From Clostridium acetobutylicum ATCC 824 (GTDB lineage: Bacteria; Bacillota; Clostridia; Clostridiales; Clostridiaceae), in contig NC_003030.1 of NCBI RefSeq assembly GCF_000008765.1, positions 3,258,001-3,322,000 on the forward strand: a stretch of 64,000 bases of DNA, in the 5' to 3' direction. Position 1 is the stretch's first letter, and every line of letters begins with the position of its first letter. A program made the position numbers and the translations under genes. This document shows positions 50,299 through 58,507 of the stretch, in pieces. The notes beneath the pieces are model-generated. The model saw only the letters and a list, made by a program, of their open reading frames with translations, made no database searches and was not told the origin of the DNA.

Positions 50299-51567
50299 TT
50301 ATAAAACCTCCTCTGGTGATACTATTTTTCCTGCTATTGCTGAAGCTGCTGCTACCGCTGGACTTGCTAAGTAAACTTCACTCTTAGGATGTCCCATTCT
50401 ACCCACAAAGTTTCTATTAGTTGTAGATATAGCTCTTTCTCCTTCTGCAAGTATTCCCATATGACCTCCAAGGCAAGGTCCACAAGTTGGGGTACTTACT
50501 ATTCCGCCAGCTTCTATAAATGTTCTAACTAGTCCTTCTTCCATAGCTTCAAGGTATATGTTTTGAGTTCCTGGGAATACTATAAGTCTTATTCCCTTCT
50601 TAATTTTCTTTCCTTTTAAGATCGAAGCTGCAATTCTTAAGTCTTCCATTCTTCCATTAGTACATGAACCAATTACTACTTGATCTACATTAACCTCTCC
50701 AACCTGATCTATAGTTTTTGTATTTTCAGGTAAATGTGGAAATGCAACTGTAGGCTTTAATGTACTTAAATCTATTTCTATAACCCTGCTGTATTCAGCA
50801 TCTTCGTCTGCATCAAATTTCTTTAATTCTCTATCACTTCTACCCTTCATGTATTCAATAGTCTTTTCATCTACAGGAAATATTCCATTCTTAGCTCCTG
50901 CTTCTATTGCCATATTTGCAATTGTAAATCTGTCATCCATTGAAAGATACTCTAGACCATCACCTGTATACTCCATCGATTTATATAAAGCTCCGTCAAC
51001 ACCAATCATTCCGATTATGTGGAGTATTATATCTTTACCAGACACCCATTTTGCTGGCTTCCCTTTAAGAACAAATTTTATAGCCTCTGGAACCTTAAAC
51101 CAAGCTTTACCTGTAGCCATTCCAACTGCCATATCAGTACTTCCGACGCCTGTTGAAAAAACTCCGAGTGCTCCGTAGGTACAGGTATGTGAATCTGCTC
51201 CTATTATTACATCTCCAGGAACAGCAAGTCCTTTCTCAGGGATAAGTGCATGCTCAATTCCCATTTCACCTATTTCAAAATAGTTCTCTATTTCTTTACT
51301 TTTAGCAAATTGTCTTATCATCTTACAGTGTTCCGCTGATTTTATATCCTTGTTAGGTGTGAAATGATCTGGTACTATAGCTACTTTCTTCTTATCAAAC
51401 ACCTTGTTAGTTCCCATAGTTTTAAATGCTTTAACAGCTACTGGTGTAGTTACATCATTTCCTAAAACAAGATCAAGGTTAGCTGTTATAAGTTGTCCTG
51501 CCTCTACATAATCAAGCCCTGCATGGTTCGCAAGTATTTTTTGTGTCATAGTCATCGGTTTTTTCAT
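50299..51567 (-). CDS. leuC: isopropylmalate isomerase large subunit
   Basis: Aconitase-family enzyme with a [4Fe-4S] cluster. The 422 residues are the short LeuC type. Ligands are expected at [12 protein letters not shown] and at [13 protein letters not shown]. The ATG at 51567 has an AAGGAGG site nine bases upstream. It overlaps the 3' end of the cimA-like gene by 56 bases, an unusually long overlap. Confidence 0.95.
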
Positions 51568-53155
51568 TGTTATTTTCCTCCTTATTGCATTGTATTAATT
51601 TATATTCTACTGAATCTACAAGTGCTAGCCAGCTGGCTTCTATTATGTCATAGGAAACACCAACTGTTGTCCATGTTGATACACCATCTGTAGACTCAAT
51701 TAATACTCTTATTTTTGCACTTGTAGCCTTAGTTCCACTGATTACTCTTACCTTATAGTCTGTAAGATAAACATTTGCTAATTCTTTGTAGAACACTCCA
51801 AGTGCTTTTCTTAAAGCTTTATCAAGTGCGTTTACAGGTCCTTTACCATCTGCTGCGGTTGTTTCAAGTTTGCCATTAACCATTATTTTAACTATTGCTG
51901 TAGCACTTAAGTCACTTAGATATGGCCTTTCAGCAATTACCTTATACTCTACAAGTTCAAAAGATGGTCTAAATACGTTAAGTTCTTTTCTCATAAGAAG
52001 CTCAAAACTTCCTTCTGCTCCTTCAAATTGATATCCAAGATACTCTAAGTCCTTTATTCTTTTAACTACTGCCTTTGTTTCGGGAGAATCCTTGTCTATT
52101 TTAGGATTTATCCTTTTTAAAGCTGGAAGTATTGTACTCCTTCCAGATACCTCAGATACAAGTATTCTTCTTGAGTTTCCAACCCTAGATGGATCTATGT
52201 GTTCAAAGGACTTTGGATTCTTTCTTACAGCATCTATATGCATACCACCTTTATGAGAGAAAGCACAATTTCCAACATAAGCAACCCTCTCATTAGGTGT
52301 CATATTACAGGCTTCACATATATATCTAAAAGCCACTGTCAAATATTCAAGCTTATCATTTTTTATGGTATTATAGCCCATTTTAAGGCTTAGATTTGCT
52401 ATTATGTTTGATAAATTAGCATTTCCACATCTTTCTCCTACACCTGTAAAGGTTCCTTGAACATGATTAACTCCATAATGCACTGCTACAACTGAATTGG
52501 CTACTGCCATGCCGCTGTCATCATGAAAATGTACTCCCAAATTATCAAAGTTTAAATCCCTTACTAAGTACTTGACTATGTCACTCACTTCATTTGGCAT
52601 AGTTCCTCCATTGGTGTCACAAAGCACAATCCATTTTGCTCCTGCTAATCTCGCAGTATTTAAAACTTCTATGGCATATTCTTTATTGCTTTTAAAACCA
52701 TCAAAGAAGTGTTCTGCGTCAAATACAACTTCCTTATTCAAAGAAACTAAGTATTTTATGCTATCTCTAATCATGTTTAAATTTTCTTCAATAGAGGTTT
52801 TTATTATATCTGTAACATGAAAGTCCCATGCCTTACCAAATATAGAGAATACATTTACTCCACTATCTACGAGTTTTTTTATTCCTTCATCTTCCTCAGC
52901 CTTTGCACCTGCTCTTCTAGTACTTCCAAATGCACACAACTTAGAATGTTTAAGCTTTAAACTTCTTATTTCTTCAAAGAATTCTCTATCTTTTGGGTTT
53001 GAGCTAGGATTTCCAGCTTCTATATAGTCAATTCCCAGTTCATCTAACTTTTTTACTATTTTAATCTTATCAGCCACACTAAAGGAAACACCTTGTGCTT
53101 GAGAACCGTCTCTAAGTATACTATCAAAAATGTACACCTTCTTTTCCTTGCCCAT
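51512..53155 (-). CDS. cimA: citramalate synthase (CimA/LeuA family)
   Basis: 547 residues. The HMGL-like catalytic barrel begins [20 protein letters not shown], with the Arg-Asp pair and metal ligands in [14 protein letters not shown]. The C-terminal LeuA-type regulatory domain spans roughly 400-525. The [12 protein letters not shown] start, [12 protein letters not shown] and [14 protein letters not shown] resemble citramalate synthase (pyruvate plus acetyl-CoA) rather than isopropylmalate synthase, so the operon likely makes isoleucine through 2-oxobutyrate. The last 20-odd residues, [19 protein letters not shown] and on, lie in the overlap with leuC and look like read-over tail. A LeuA role is not excluded. 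Confidence 0.85.
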
Positions 53156-53269
53156 ATTGTAACCTCCTAACTTGTTGAATTAGATTTAAAATTATGACTA
53201 TTAAGATTATTGAAATTTTTAGATTATTCTTTAATTTCAGATTATCTTTTAGTTCAATAATTTTTGGTA

Positions 53270-53481
53270 TAAAAAAACGACCCACATTCTCTCCTTGGGG
53301 CGAGAACTCTGGCCGCGCGGTACCACCCAAACTTTTAACTTAAAGCAATAACAAGGCACTACTAACTTTTAAATTTAAACGTACTTCTTTAAATTCACAT
53401 TTAATTAAATAGTGACTAAAGCTTTTATTTGATTATTTAAAAACTCGATATACAAATTCAACTCATCATCAATTGGACTAT
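53270..53481 (-). promoter_or_regulatory. T-box leader of the cimA-leu-ilv operon, reduced stem I
   Basis: The antiterminator motif GGGTGGTACCGCG lies at 53316-53328, and the terminator stem with TTCTC and GAGAA arms ends in GTTTTTTT near 53272. From the predicted start near 53481 there are about 150 nt before the motif. This part is extremely AT-rich, and I could not find a clear AGTA S-turn plus GAA-codon-purine specifier loop. It is therefore a T-box by its 3' half; its amino-acid specificity is unresolved, with Ile or Leu expected from the genes. Confidence 0.8.
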
Positions 53482-53487
53482 GAAATG

Positions 53488-53516
53488 ATAATAATACCTA
53501 ATTCAAAAAATGTCAA
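53488..53516 (-). promoter_or_regulatory. sigma-A promoter of the cimA-leu-ilv operon
   Basis: A perfect -35 TTGACA (53511-53516) and -10 TATTAT (53488-53493) with a 17-bp spacer on the minus strand. It faces away from the plus-strand T-box promoter at 53712-53740; the bases between, about 195, hold no gene and only a long AT-rich palindrome near 53622-53655. Confidence 0.8.
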
Positions 53517-53711
53517 CACTATTTTTATTTTATTGTTATTATTTTTTATATAGTAATCTTTTTTTAATAATGTCAATCTTGAAAACAATATTATTTAACG
53601 ATTTAGTAATTTCATTTCTTCTAAATATTATATTATTAATAATATAATATTTAGATAAATAAGTTTAATACTGGAAATTTGTTAAACATGAAAAAATACA
53701 AAAAAGGATTA

Positions 53712-53740
53712 TTGACACATATTTTTTTTTATAGTATAGT
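53712..53740 (+). promoter_or_regulatory. sigma-A promoter of the orphan T-box
   Basis: A perfect -35 TTGACA (53712-53717) and -10 TATAGT (53735-53740) with a 17-bp spacer on the plus strand, so transcription should start near 53747 at the foot of the T-box. Its preservation argues that the T-box is transcribed. Confidence 0.78.
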
Positions 53741-53746
53741 AATCAT

Positions 53747-53985
53747 AAGTTCAAAAACTATGACGGAGAAAAGTAAACAAAAATATGCTTTCAGAGAGTG
53801 GGAGTTGGTGCGAACCCATAAGCTAAAGTTGTTGAAAATCACTCCAGAGTTGCAAGCTGAAATTTATATGTAACAATATAAAGACTAGGTGACGCCGGTA
53901 GACGCCGTTATAATTATAAGAGTAATAATTTGGGTGGTACAGCGACAGATATTCGCCCCATGGCGGTCTGTGGTTGTTTTTTTGT
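53747..53985 (+). promoter_or_regulatory. orphan T-box riboswitch, probable isoleucine specifier, no gene behind it
   Basis: A full T-box on the plus strand. Stem I begins TATGACGGAGAAAAGTAAAC, with lower stem GGAG/CTCC, the AGTA strand, and the specifier strand GAAA-ATC-A (ATC at 53838-53840). AAT shifted by one base (Asn) is the alternative reading. The GAGAGTGGGAGTTGGTGCGA distal part is conserved. The motif TGGGTGGTACAGCG is at 53931-53944, one base off consensus. The terminator pairs ACAGA with TCTGT and CGCC with GGCG, followed by nine Ts up to 53983. No plus-strand gene follows; ilvH lies downstream on the opposite strand. Confidence 0.85.
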
Positions 53986-54047
53986 ACTCATTTTGCTTTT
54001 ATTATTGTTTAGAAACTCTCATCATACATCAATCAATTAGACTATTA

Positions 54048-54073
54048 AAAATTTGCAATTGCAAAAATTTTTA
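54048..54073. other. perfect palindrome between the orphan T-box and ilvH
   Basis: The sequence AAAATTTGCAATTGCAAATTTT-like, centred near 54057, is a 20-plus-base AT-rich palindrome, with A-rich and T-rich ends on both strands. It could act as a second, bidirectional terminator for ilvH and for readthrough from the T-box. Only the symmetry supports this. Confidence 0.4.
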
Positions 54074-54074
54074 G

Positions 54075-54109
54075 AAAAATAAAGGAAATCATCTATATTT
54101 CTGATTTCC
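54075..54109 (-). terminator. terminator of ilvH
   Basis: On the minus strand GGAAATCA pairs with TGATTTCC around a ten-base loop and is followed by TTTATTTTTC. It starts ten bases after the ilvH stop codon and would also form in RNA coming from the plus-strand T-box. Confidence 0.8.
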
Positions 54110-54118
54110 AATATATTA

Positions 54119-54616
54119 TTAACTTAGTATAGAATTTTGGCCTCGCTCTATAGCTATGCTTCCGCTGCTTACAACTTCAATAATTCCATAAGGTTCTAGC
54201 ATTTTTTGAAATGCTTCTATTTTACTGCTATTTCCAGTTATCTCTATAGTGAAAGTTTTAGTTGTAACATCAACAACTGATGCTCTAAAAATGGATACCG
54301 TATTTAGTATTTCTTGTCTTTGCACTCCCTCAGCATTCACTTTAATAAGCATTATTTCACGACATACTGAATTTTCTCTATTTAGAAGCACTACCTTATG
54401 AACCACCTCAATCTTTTTTATCTGCTTTACAATTTGGTCTATTTCATTTTCATCTTTAACACTTGCTATTAAAGTCAATCTTGATATCTTATCATTCTCT
54501 GTAACTCCTGCTGTTACACTTTCAAGATTATATCCTCTTCTATTAAAGAGCCCACAAACCCTAGTAAGTACCCCAGGAATATTATCAACTAGTACTGATA
54601 AAACATATAAACGCAA
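54119..54616 (-). CDS. ilvH: acetolactate synthase small (regulatory) subunit
   Basis: Activates IlvB and confers valine feedback inhibition. The 165 residues have an N-terminal ACT domain (VLVDNIPGVLTRVCGLFNRR then GYNLESVTAG) and a C-terminal ACT-like regulatory domain (AFQKMLEPYGIIEVVSSGSI). It starts with TTG at 54616 after a GAGAGGTG site. It has its own promoter and terminator, separate from ilvB, and its 3' end faces the orphan T-box. Confidence 0.95.
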   Translation of the reverse strand: MRLYVLSVLVDNIPGVLTRVCGLFNRRGYNLESVTAGVTENDKISRLTLIASVKDENEIDQIVKQIKKIEVVHKVVLLNRENSVCREIMLIKVNAEGVQRQEILNTVSIFRASVVDVTTKTFTIEITGNSSKIEAFQKMLEPYGIIEVVSSGSIAIERGQNSILS

Positions 54617-54658
54617 AATAACACCTCTCCCTTATCTTTGAATTATAATTTTCTTTAA

Positions 54659-54687
54659 AATTTACCACTTTGCAAACTAAAAGTCAA
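54659..54687 (-). promoter_or_regulatory. promoter of ilvH
   Basis: A -35 TTGACT (54682-54687) and -10 TAAATT (54659-54664) are 17 bp apart on the minus strand. Transcription near 54650 leaves about 35 nt of leader, too short for a T-box, so ilvH escapes the leader control seen for its partner ilvB. Confidence 0.65.
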
Positions 54688-54778
54688 CAAACAAGTTAAA
54701 AAAATAATAATATGATAATTAAAGCTATTATACTTTTAACATTTTAAAAATGATGCATGTACAAAAGTTTAATTTAAC

Positions 54779-54826
54779 AAAATAGCAGATTAGAACATTT
54801 CATAAAACATTCTAACCTGCTATTTT
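54779..54826 (-). terminator. terminator after cysS
   Basis: On the minus strand AAAATAGCAGGTTAGAA pairs with TTCTAATCTGCTATTTT (one G-U pair) around a loop of about 14 bases, and is followed by GTTAAATT. It begins about ten bases after the cysS stop codon. Confidence 0.85.
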
Positions 54827-54835
54827 TATTATTCA

Positions 54836-56230
54836 TTATTTATCAATAAACTTCCACCTTATTCCTTCAGGTGTATCCTCTAATACTATTCCTCTTTCTT
54901 TAAGGTCATCTCTTATTTTATCCGCAAGTGCCCAATCTTTATTTTTCCTTGCATTTTGTCTTTGCTCTATAAGATTTTGTATTTCATCTTCTAGATTATG
55001 TTTTTCAACCTTTTGAAGTATTCCAAGAGGTTTTCCAAGTTCTCTCATAAGACTTATAGCCTTCTCAACAGCAGCCTTGCTTGATTTTCCATTTATATTT
55101 ATATTAATATCCTTAGCTAAATCAAATATTACAGAAATACCGTCTGCTGTATTAAAATCATCATCCATTTTTTCTATAAACTTTTCTCTATAGCTATCCA
55201 GTGCTTTTAAATATTCACTATCATCATTACTCTCAGCTGTATTATTTAAAAGGCTTCCCAAATTGTTTATTGTATTATAAAGTCTTTCAAGAGATGTCTT
55301 AGCAGCCTCTATTGACTCCTCAGTAAAATTAAGTGGTGTTCTATAATGAGCTGATAATAGGAATAATCTTATAACCTCTGCATCATACTCCTTAAGAATG
55401 TCTCTTGCTGTTAAGAAATTATTTAATGACTTAGACATTTTCTCATTATTTATATTTAAGTAAGCTGCATGCATCCAATACTTTGAAAATGGCTTTCCAG
55501 TTCTAGCCTCACTTTGAGCTATTTCATTTTCATGATGAGGGAAAATTAAATCTATAGCTCCTGCGTGAATATCTATAGTATCACCTAGTAAATCTCGAGC
55601 CATGCATGAGCATTCTATATGCCATCCTGGTCTTCCTTTCCCCCATGGACTCTCCCAAGATGGTTCTCCAGGTTTCTCGCTCTTCCATAATGCAAAATCT
55701 GCAGGACTCTTTTTTCTGTCATCAACTGCTATAGTTGCTCCAGCCATTCTATCCTCTAAATTCTGCCCTGACAACTTTCCATATTCCTTAAAGGCGTTTG
55801 TATTAAAATATACATCTCCATCAATTTCATATGCATAACCTTCATCTTGAAGACCTTTTACAAAATCTATTATTTTACCTATATATTCTGTTGCTCTTGG
55901 ATTACAAGTTGCCCTTTCCAAATTAAGACCATCTGCATCCTCATAGTATTCCTTTATATATCTGTCTCCAAGCTCCTTTACACTAACTCCTTCATTATTA
56001 GCCTTTGCTATCATTTTATCATCTATATCAGTAAAATTTTGAATAAAGTTAACCTTATATCCCCTATACTCAAAATATTTTCTTACAGTATCAAAAACAA
56101 TAAAGGTTCTAGCATTTCCTATATGAAAAAAATTATAAACTGTTGGACCACAAACGTACATTTGTACCTCATTAGGCTTTACCGGAACAAATTCTTCTTT
56201 TTTCCGAGTCATAGTATTATATATTTTCAT
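54836..56230 (-). CDS. cysS: cysteinyl-tRNA synthetase
   Basis: Class I synthetase of 464 residues. The HIGH motif is FFHIGNAR (about residues 34-41) and the KMSKS motif is EKMSKSLNN. Zinc ligands are expected at CGPTVY (C28), HIECSCMA, and HHENEIAQ. The C-terminal helical DALR-like domain ends GIRWKFIDK. It lies 37 bp after proS and shares its T-box-controlled transcript; no separate T-box for Cys was seen. Confidence 0.97.
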   Translation of the reverse strand: MKIYNTMTRKKEEFVPVKPNEVQMYVCGPTVYNFFHIGNARTFIVFDTVRKYFEYRGYKVNFIQNFTDIDDKMIAKANNEGVSVKELGDRYIKEYYEDADGLNLERATCNPRATEYIGKIIDFVKGLQDEGYAYEIDGDVYFNTNAFKEYGKLSGQNLEDRMAGATIAVDDRKKSPADFALWKSEKPGEPSWESPWGKGRPGWHIECSCMARDLLGDTIDIHAGAIDLIFPHHENEIAQSEARTGKPFSKYWMHAAYLNINNEKMSKSLNNFLTARDILKEYDAEVIRLFLLSAHYRTPLNFTEESIEAAKTSLERLYNTINNLGSLLNNTAESNDDSEYLKALDSYREKFIEKMDDDFNTADGISVIFDLAKDINININGKSSKAAVEKAISLMRELGKPLGILQKVEKHNLEDEIQNLIEQRQNARKNKDWALADKIRDDLKERGIVLEDTPEGIRWKFIDK

Positions 56231-56267
56231 GTTATTCCTCCTTGTCTACAGTATTTAACTTTCAATT

Positions 56268-57980
56268 CTATTTCAACGCTAAGTTATTTTTTTCAAACTC
56301 TTCTTCAACTCTAGCTATAACTTTATCTAAATCTATAACTTCTACTTCTTCACTGTTTCTGCACTTAAATTCTACTTTGCCTTCAGATATTTTCTTTCCA
56401 ACGGTTATTCTCATTGGAATACCTATTAAATCTGCATCTTTAAATTTAACTCCGGCTCTTTCATTTCTATCATCCAAAAGGGCATCTACCCCTATTTTCT
56501 TAAGCTCGGTATATAACTTTTCAGCTTCTTTCATTTGCTCTTCGCTTTTAAATACCGCTGGAACAACTATAACCTCGTATGGTGCTACAGATAAAGGCCA
56601 AACTATTCCGTTATCATCATGGTGTTGTTCAACAACTGCTGACATAGTTCTATTAACTCCTATACCATAGCAGCCCATTATAAGTGGCTTACTTTCTCCA
56701 TTTTCATCTACAAAGTATGCCTTCATAGCCTCTGAATATTTTGTTCCAAGCTTAAATATGTGACCAACCTCTATTCCTCTTGCTATTGTTAATGGTTTGC
56801 CACATTTAGGACACTTTTCTCCCTCAACAGCATTTCTGAAATCACCCACTGTACCTTTGAAATCTCTATCATAATTTGCATTTGCATAGTGGTATCCTGT
56901 CTCATTAGCTCCTACAATAAAATTGTACATATATGTTACTTCATTATCAATAAGTAAATAATCCACATCTAAACCTATTGGTCCTGCAAATCCAACCTCA
57001 GCTCCTGTTGCTTTTTTAACTGTTTTTTCATCTGCAAGCTCAACATCTACTGAACCTACTGCATTTTTAACCTTAGTTTCATTGACTTCTCTGTCTCCTC
57101 TTACCATTACAGCAACAACTTTATTCTCTGCTCTATATATTATAGTTTTAACAAATTTTTTGGAATCCACACCAAAAAACTCCACTAACTCTTCTATGGT
57201 TTTCGCATGAGGTGTTTCAACTTTTTTAAGTTCCCCTAATTCTTCTTTATCAGCTTTTTCTGGAACAGCTGGTGCCTTCTCTATATTAGCTGCATAATTA
57301 CATTCTGTACAAAAAGCTATTTCATCTTCTCCTATTTCGGACTTAACCATGAATTCAGCTGAACCAGATCCACCCATAGCTCCTGAATCTGCGGCAACTG
57401 CACTACAACTTACATTACATCTTTTAAATATTTTAGTATAGGCTTCATACATCTTATTATAAGATACGTCCAATCCTTCATTATCCTTATCAAAGCTGTA
57501 AGCATCCTTCATAACAAACTCTCTTGAACGTATCATACCAAATCTTGGTCTTCTCTCATCTCTATACTTTGTTTGAATTTGATACAAATTTACAGGTAAT
57601 TGCTTATATGACTTTATTTCACTTCTAGCAAAGTCCGTAAAGACCTCTTCATGTGTAGGTCCAAGACAAAATTCTCTTTCATTTCTATCCTTAAGTTTGA
57701 ACATTTCTGGTCCAAATACTTCCCATCTCCCCGATTCCTTCCAAAGCTCTGATGGTAAAAGAGCTGATGCTAGAAATTCTTGAGCTCCAGCAGCATTCAT
57801 CTCTTCTCTTATTATATTCTCAACCTTCTTTAATGCTTTTAATCCTAGTGGCATATAATTATACACTCCGGATGCCATTTTTCTTATCATTCCAGATCTA
57901 AGCATAAGTTTATGACTTTCTATTTCCGCTTCTGCTGGACTCTCTCTTAAAGTTAACATTAGCATGTTTGACATTTTCAT
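56268..57980 (-). CDS. proS: prolyl-tRNA synthetase, bacterial type with editing domain
   Basis: Class II synthetase of 570 residues, the long bacterial form. Motif 1 lies near [20 protein letters not shown], motif 2 in [20 protein letters not shown], and motif 3 in [13 protein letters not shown]. The inserted editing domain (about 225-405), which clears Ala-tRNA-Pro, includes [19 protein letters not shown]. The ATG at 57980 has an AGGAGG site. It is preceded by a Pro T-box. Confidence 0.97.
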   Translation of the reverse strand: MKMSNMLMLTLRESPAEAEIESHKLMLRSGMIRKMASGVYNYMPLGLKALKKVENIIREEMNAAGAQEFLASALLPSELWKESGRWEVFGPEMFKLKDRNEREFCLGPTHEEVFTDFARSEIKSYKQLPVNLYQIQTKYRDERRPRFGMIRSREFVMKDAYSFDKDNEGLDVSYNKMYEAYTKIFKRCNVSCSAVAADSGAMGGSGSAEFMVKSEIGEDEIAFCTECNYAANIEKAPAVPEKADKEELGELKKVETPHAKTIEELVEFFGVDSKKFVKTIIYRAENKVVAVMVRGDREVNETKVKNAVGSVDVELADEKTVKKATGAEVGFAGPIGLDVDYLLIDNEVTYMYNFIVGANETGYHYANANYDRDFKGTVGDFRNAVEGEKCPKCGKPLTIARGIEVGHIFKLGTKYSEAMKAYFVDENGESKPLIMGCYGIGVNRTMSAVVEQHHDDNGIVWPLSVAPYEVIVVPAVFKSEEQMKEAEKLYTELKKIGVDALLDDRNERAGVKFKDADLIGIPMRITVGKKISEGKVEFKCRNSEEVEVIDLDKVIARVEEEFEKNNLALK

Positions 57981-58017
57981 TTTTAATTGTCCTCCTATAA
58001 ATTTTATTTACAAAAAA

Positions 58018-58200
58018 AATAAAAACTCCCCCAGTATTAGGGCGAGTATGATCGCGGTACCACCTAAATTTGTACTCATTAATTAAAACTCAAAAGCAGG
58101 TTCAAAGCTAGGTTGAAAATCTTTCAGCCATGGATTTTCTCTCTGAATTTATGAAGCTTCTACTATTCTTTATCACAGTTTTACTATTAGTTTTTCTTAA
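58018..58200 (-). promoter_or_regulatory. proline T-box leader of proS-cysS (specifier CCU)
   Basis: The antiterminator motif AGGTGGTACCGCG lies at about 58053-58066. The terminator stem ends in GGGGGAGTTTTTATTTTTTTTG near 58012-58030. In stem I the specifier strand reads GAA-CCT-G, with the codon at 58098-58100, matching Pro; the AGTAG strand and the GAGAGAAAATCC distal part are opposite. Stem II appears short or absent. The product controlled fits the specifier exactly. Confidence 0.9.
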
Positions 58201-58206
58201 TTTATT

Positions 58207-58235
58207 ATTATACGTTTTTAAATATTATGTGTCAA
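58207..58235 (-). promoter_or_regulatory. sigma-A promoter of proS-cysS
   Basis: A perfect -35 TTGACA (58230-58235) and a perfect -10 TATAAT (58207-58212) with a 17-bp spacer on the minus strand. Transcription should start near 58200, at the foot of the T-box. The opp promoter faces the other way about 50 bp off. Confidence 0.88.
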
Positions 58236-58282
58236 TAGTTTTATTACCTCTTATTGTGTTTTGTATCAAATTAAACATATTA

Positions 58283-58311
58283 TTGACTTAAGTGTAATTT
58301 TATAATATAAT
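58283..58311 (+). promoter_or_regulatory. promoter of the opp operon
   Basis: A -35 TTGACT (58283-58288) and a perfect -10 TATAAT (58306-58311) are 17 bp apart on the plus strand. Transcription should begin near 58318, giving a leader of about 190 nt before oppA. A second TATAAT at 58301 is out of register. Confidence 0.75.
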
Positions 58312-58317
58312 TGCACT

Positions 58318-58437
58318 AAACATATATGTTTACTATAATTCAGTTGGTATAAAATAAAGAAACCAGTTTAAAAGCTTTACTGTATCTGGTCTCTTCAAAA
58401 TAAATTTAATAGTTCATCTGTTTACCAGACAAACTGG
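58318..58437 (+). promoter_or_regulatory. structured opp leader with competing helices
   Basis: The leader contains two ACCAG and two CTGG blocks that can pair in two ways. In form 1, CCAGTTT (58363-58369) pairs with AAACTGG (58431-58437), enclosing TCTGGT (58385-58390) paired with ACCAGA (58424-58429). In form 2, ACCAG (58362-58366) pairs with CTGGT (58386-58390) and CCAG (58425-58428) pairs with CTGG (58434-58437). A strong terminator follows after one base. It matches no riboswitch class I recognise and lacks the T-box motif. The arrangement suggests a sensing leader, but ligand and mechanism are unknown. Confidence 0.5.
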
Positions 58438-58438
58438 A

Positions 58439-58483
58439 GGCAGAGTATTTTTTATAATATGAAAAATACTCTGCCTTTTATTT
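58439..58483 (+). terminator. terminator in the opp leader
   Basis: GGCAGAGTATTTTT pairs perfectly with AAAAATACTCTGCC around a loop of about nine bases and is followed by TTTTATTTTAT. It lies 25 bases before oppA and after the opp promoter, so it must be read through for opp expression. That makes it an attenuator, or the end of a separate small RNA. Confidence 0.85.
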
Positions 58484-58507
58484 TATAAATTATAAGGGGT
58501 GTTAATA

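Noticed and set aside
53405-53461. An 18-codon frame rich in Leu and Ile in the cimA leader, which would resemble an attenuator peptide
   Set aside because: It would start with TTG without a Shine-Dalgarno site, and the leader already contains T-box elements. AT-rich DNA gives Leu and Ile codons by chance.
53679-54074. Two plus-strand open frames (53679-53873 and 53889-54074)
   Set aside because: They overlap the promoter, stem I, antiterminator and terminator of the orphan T-box; composition and lack of ribosome sites argue against coding.
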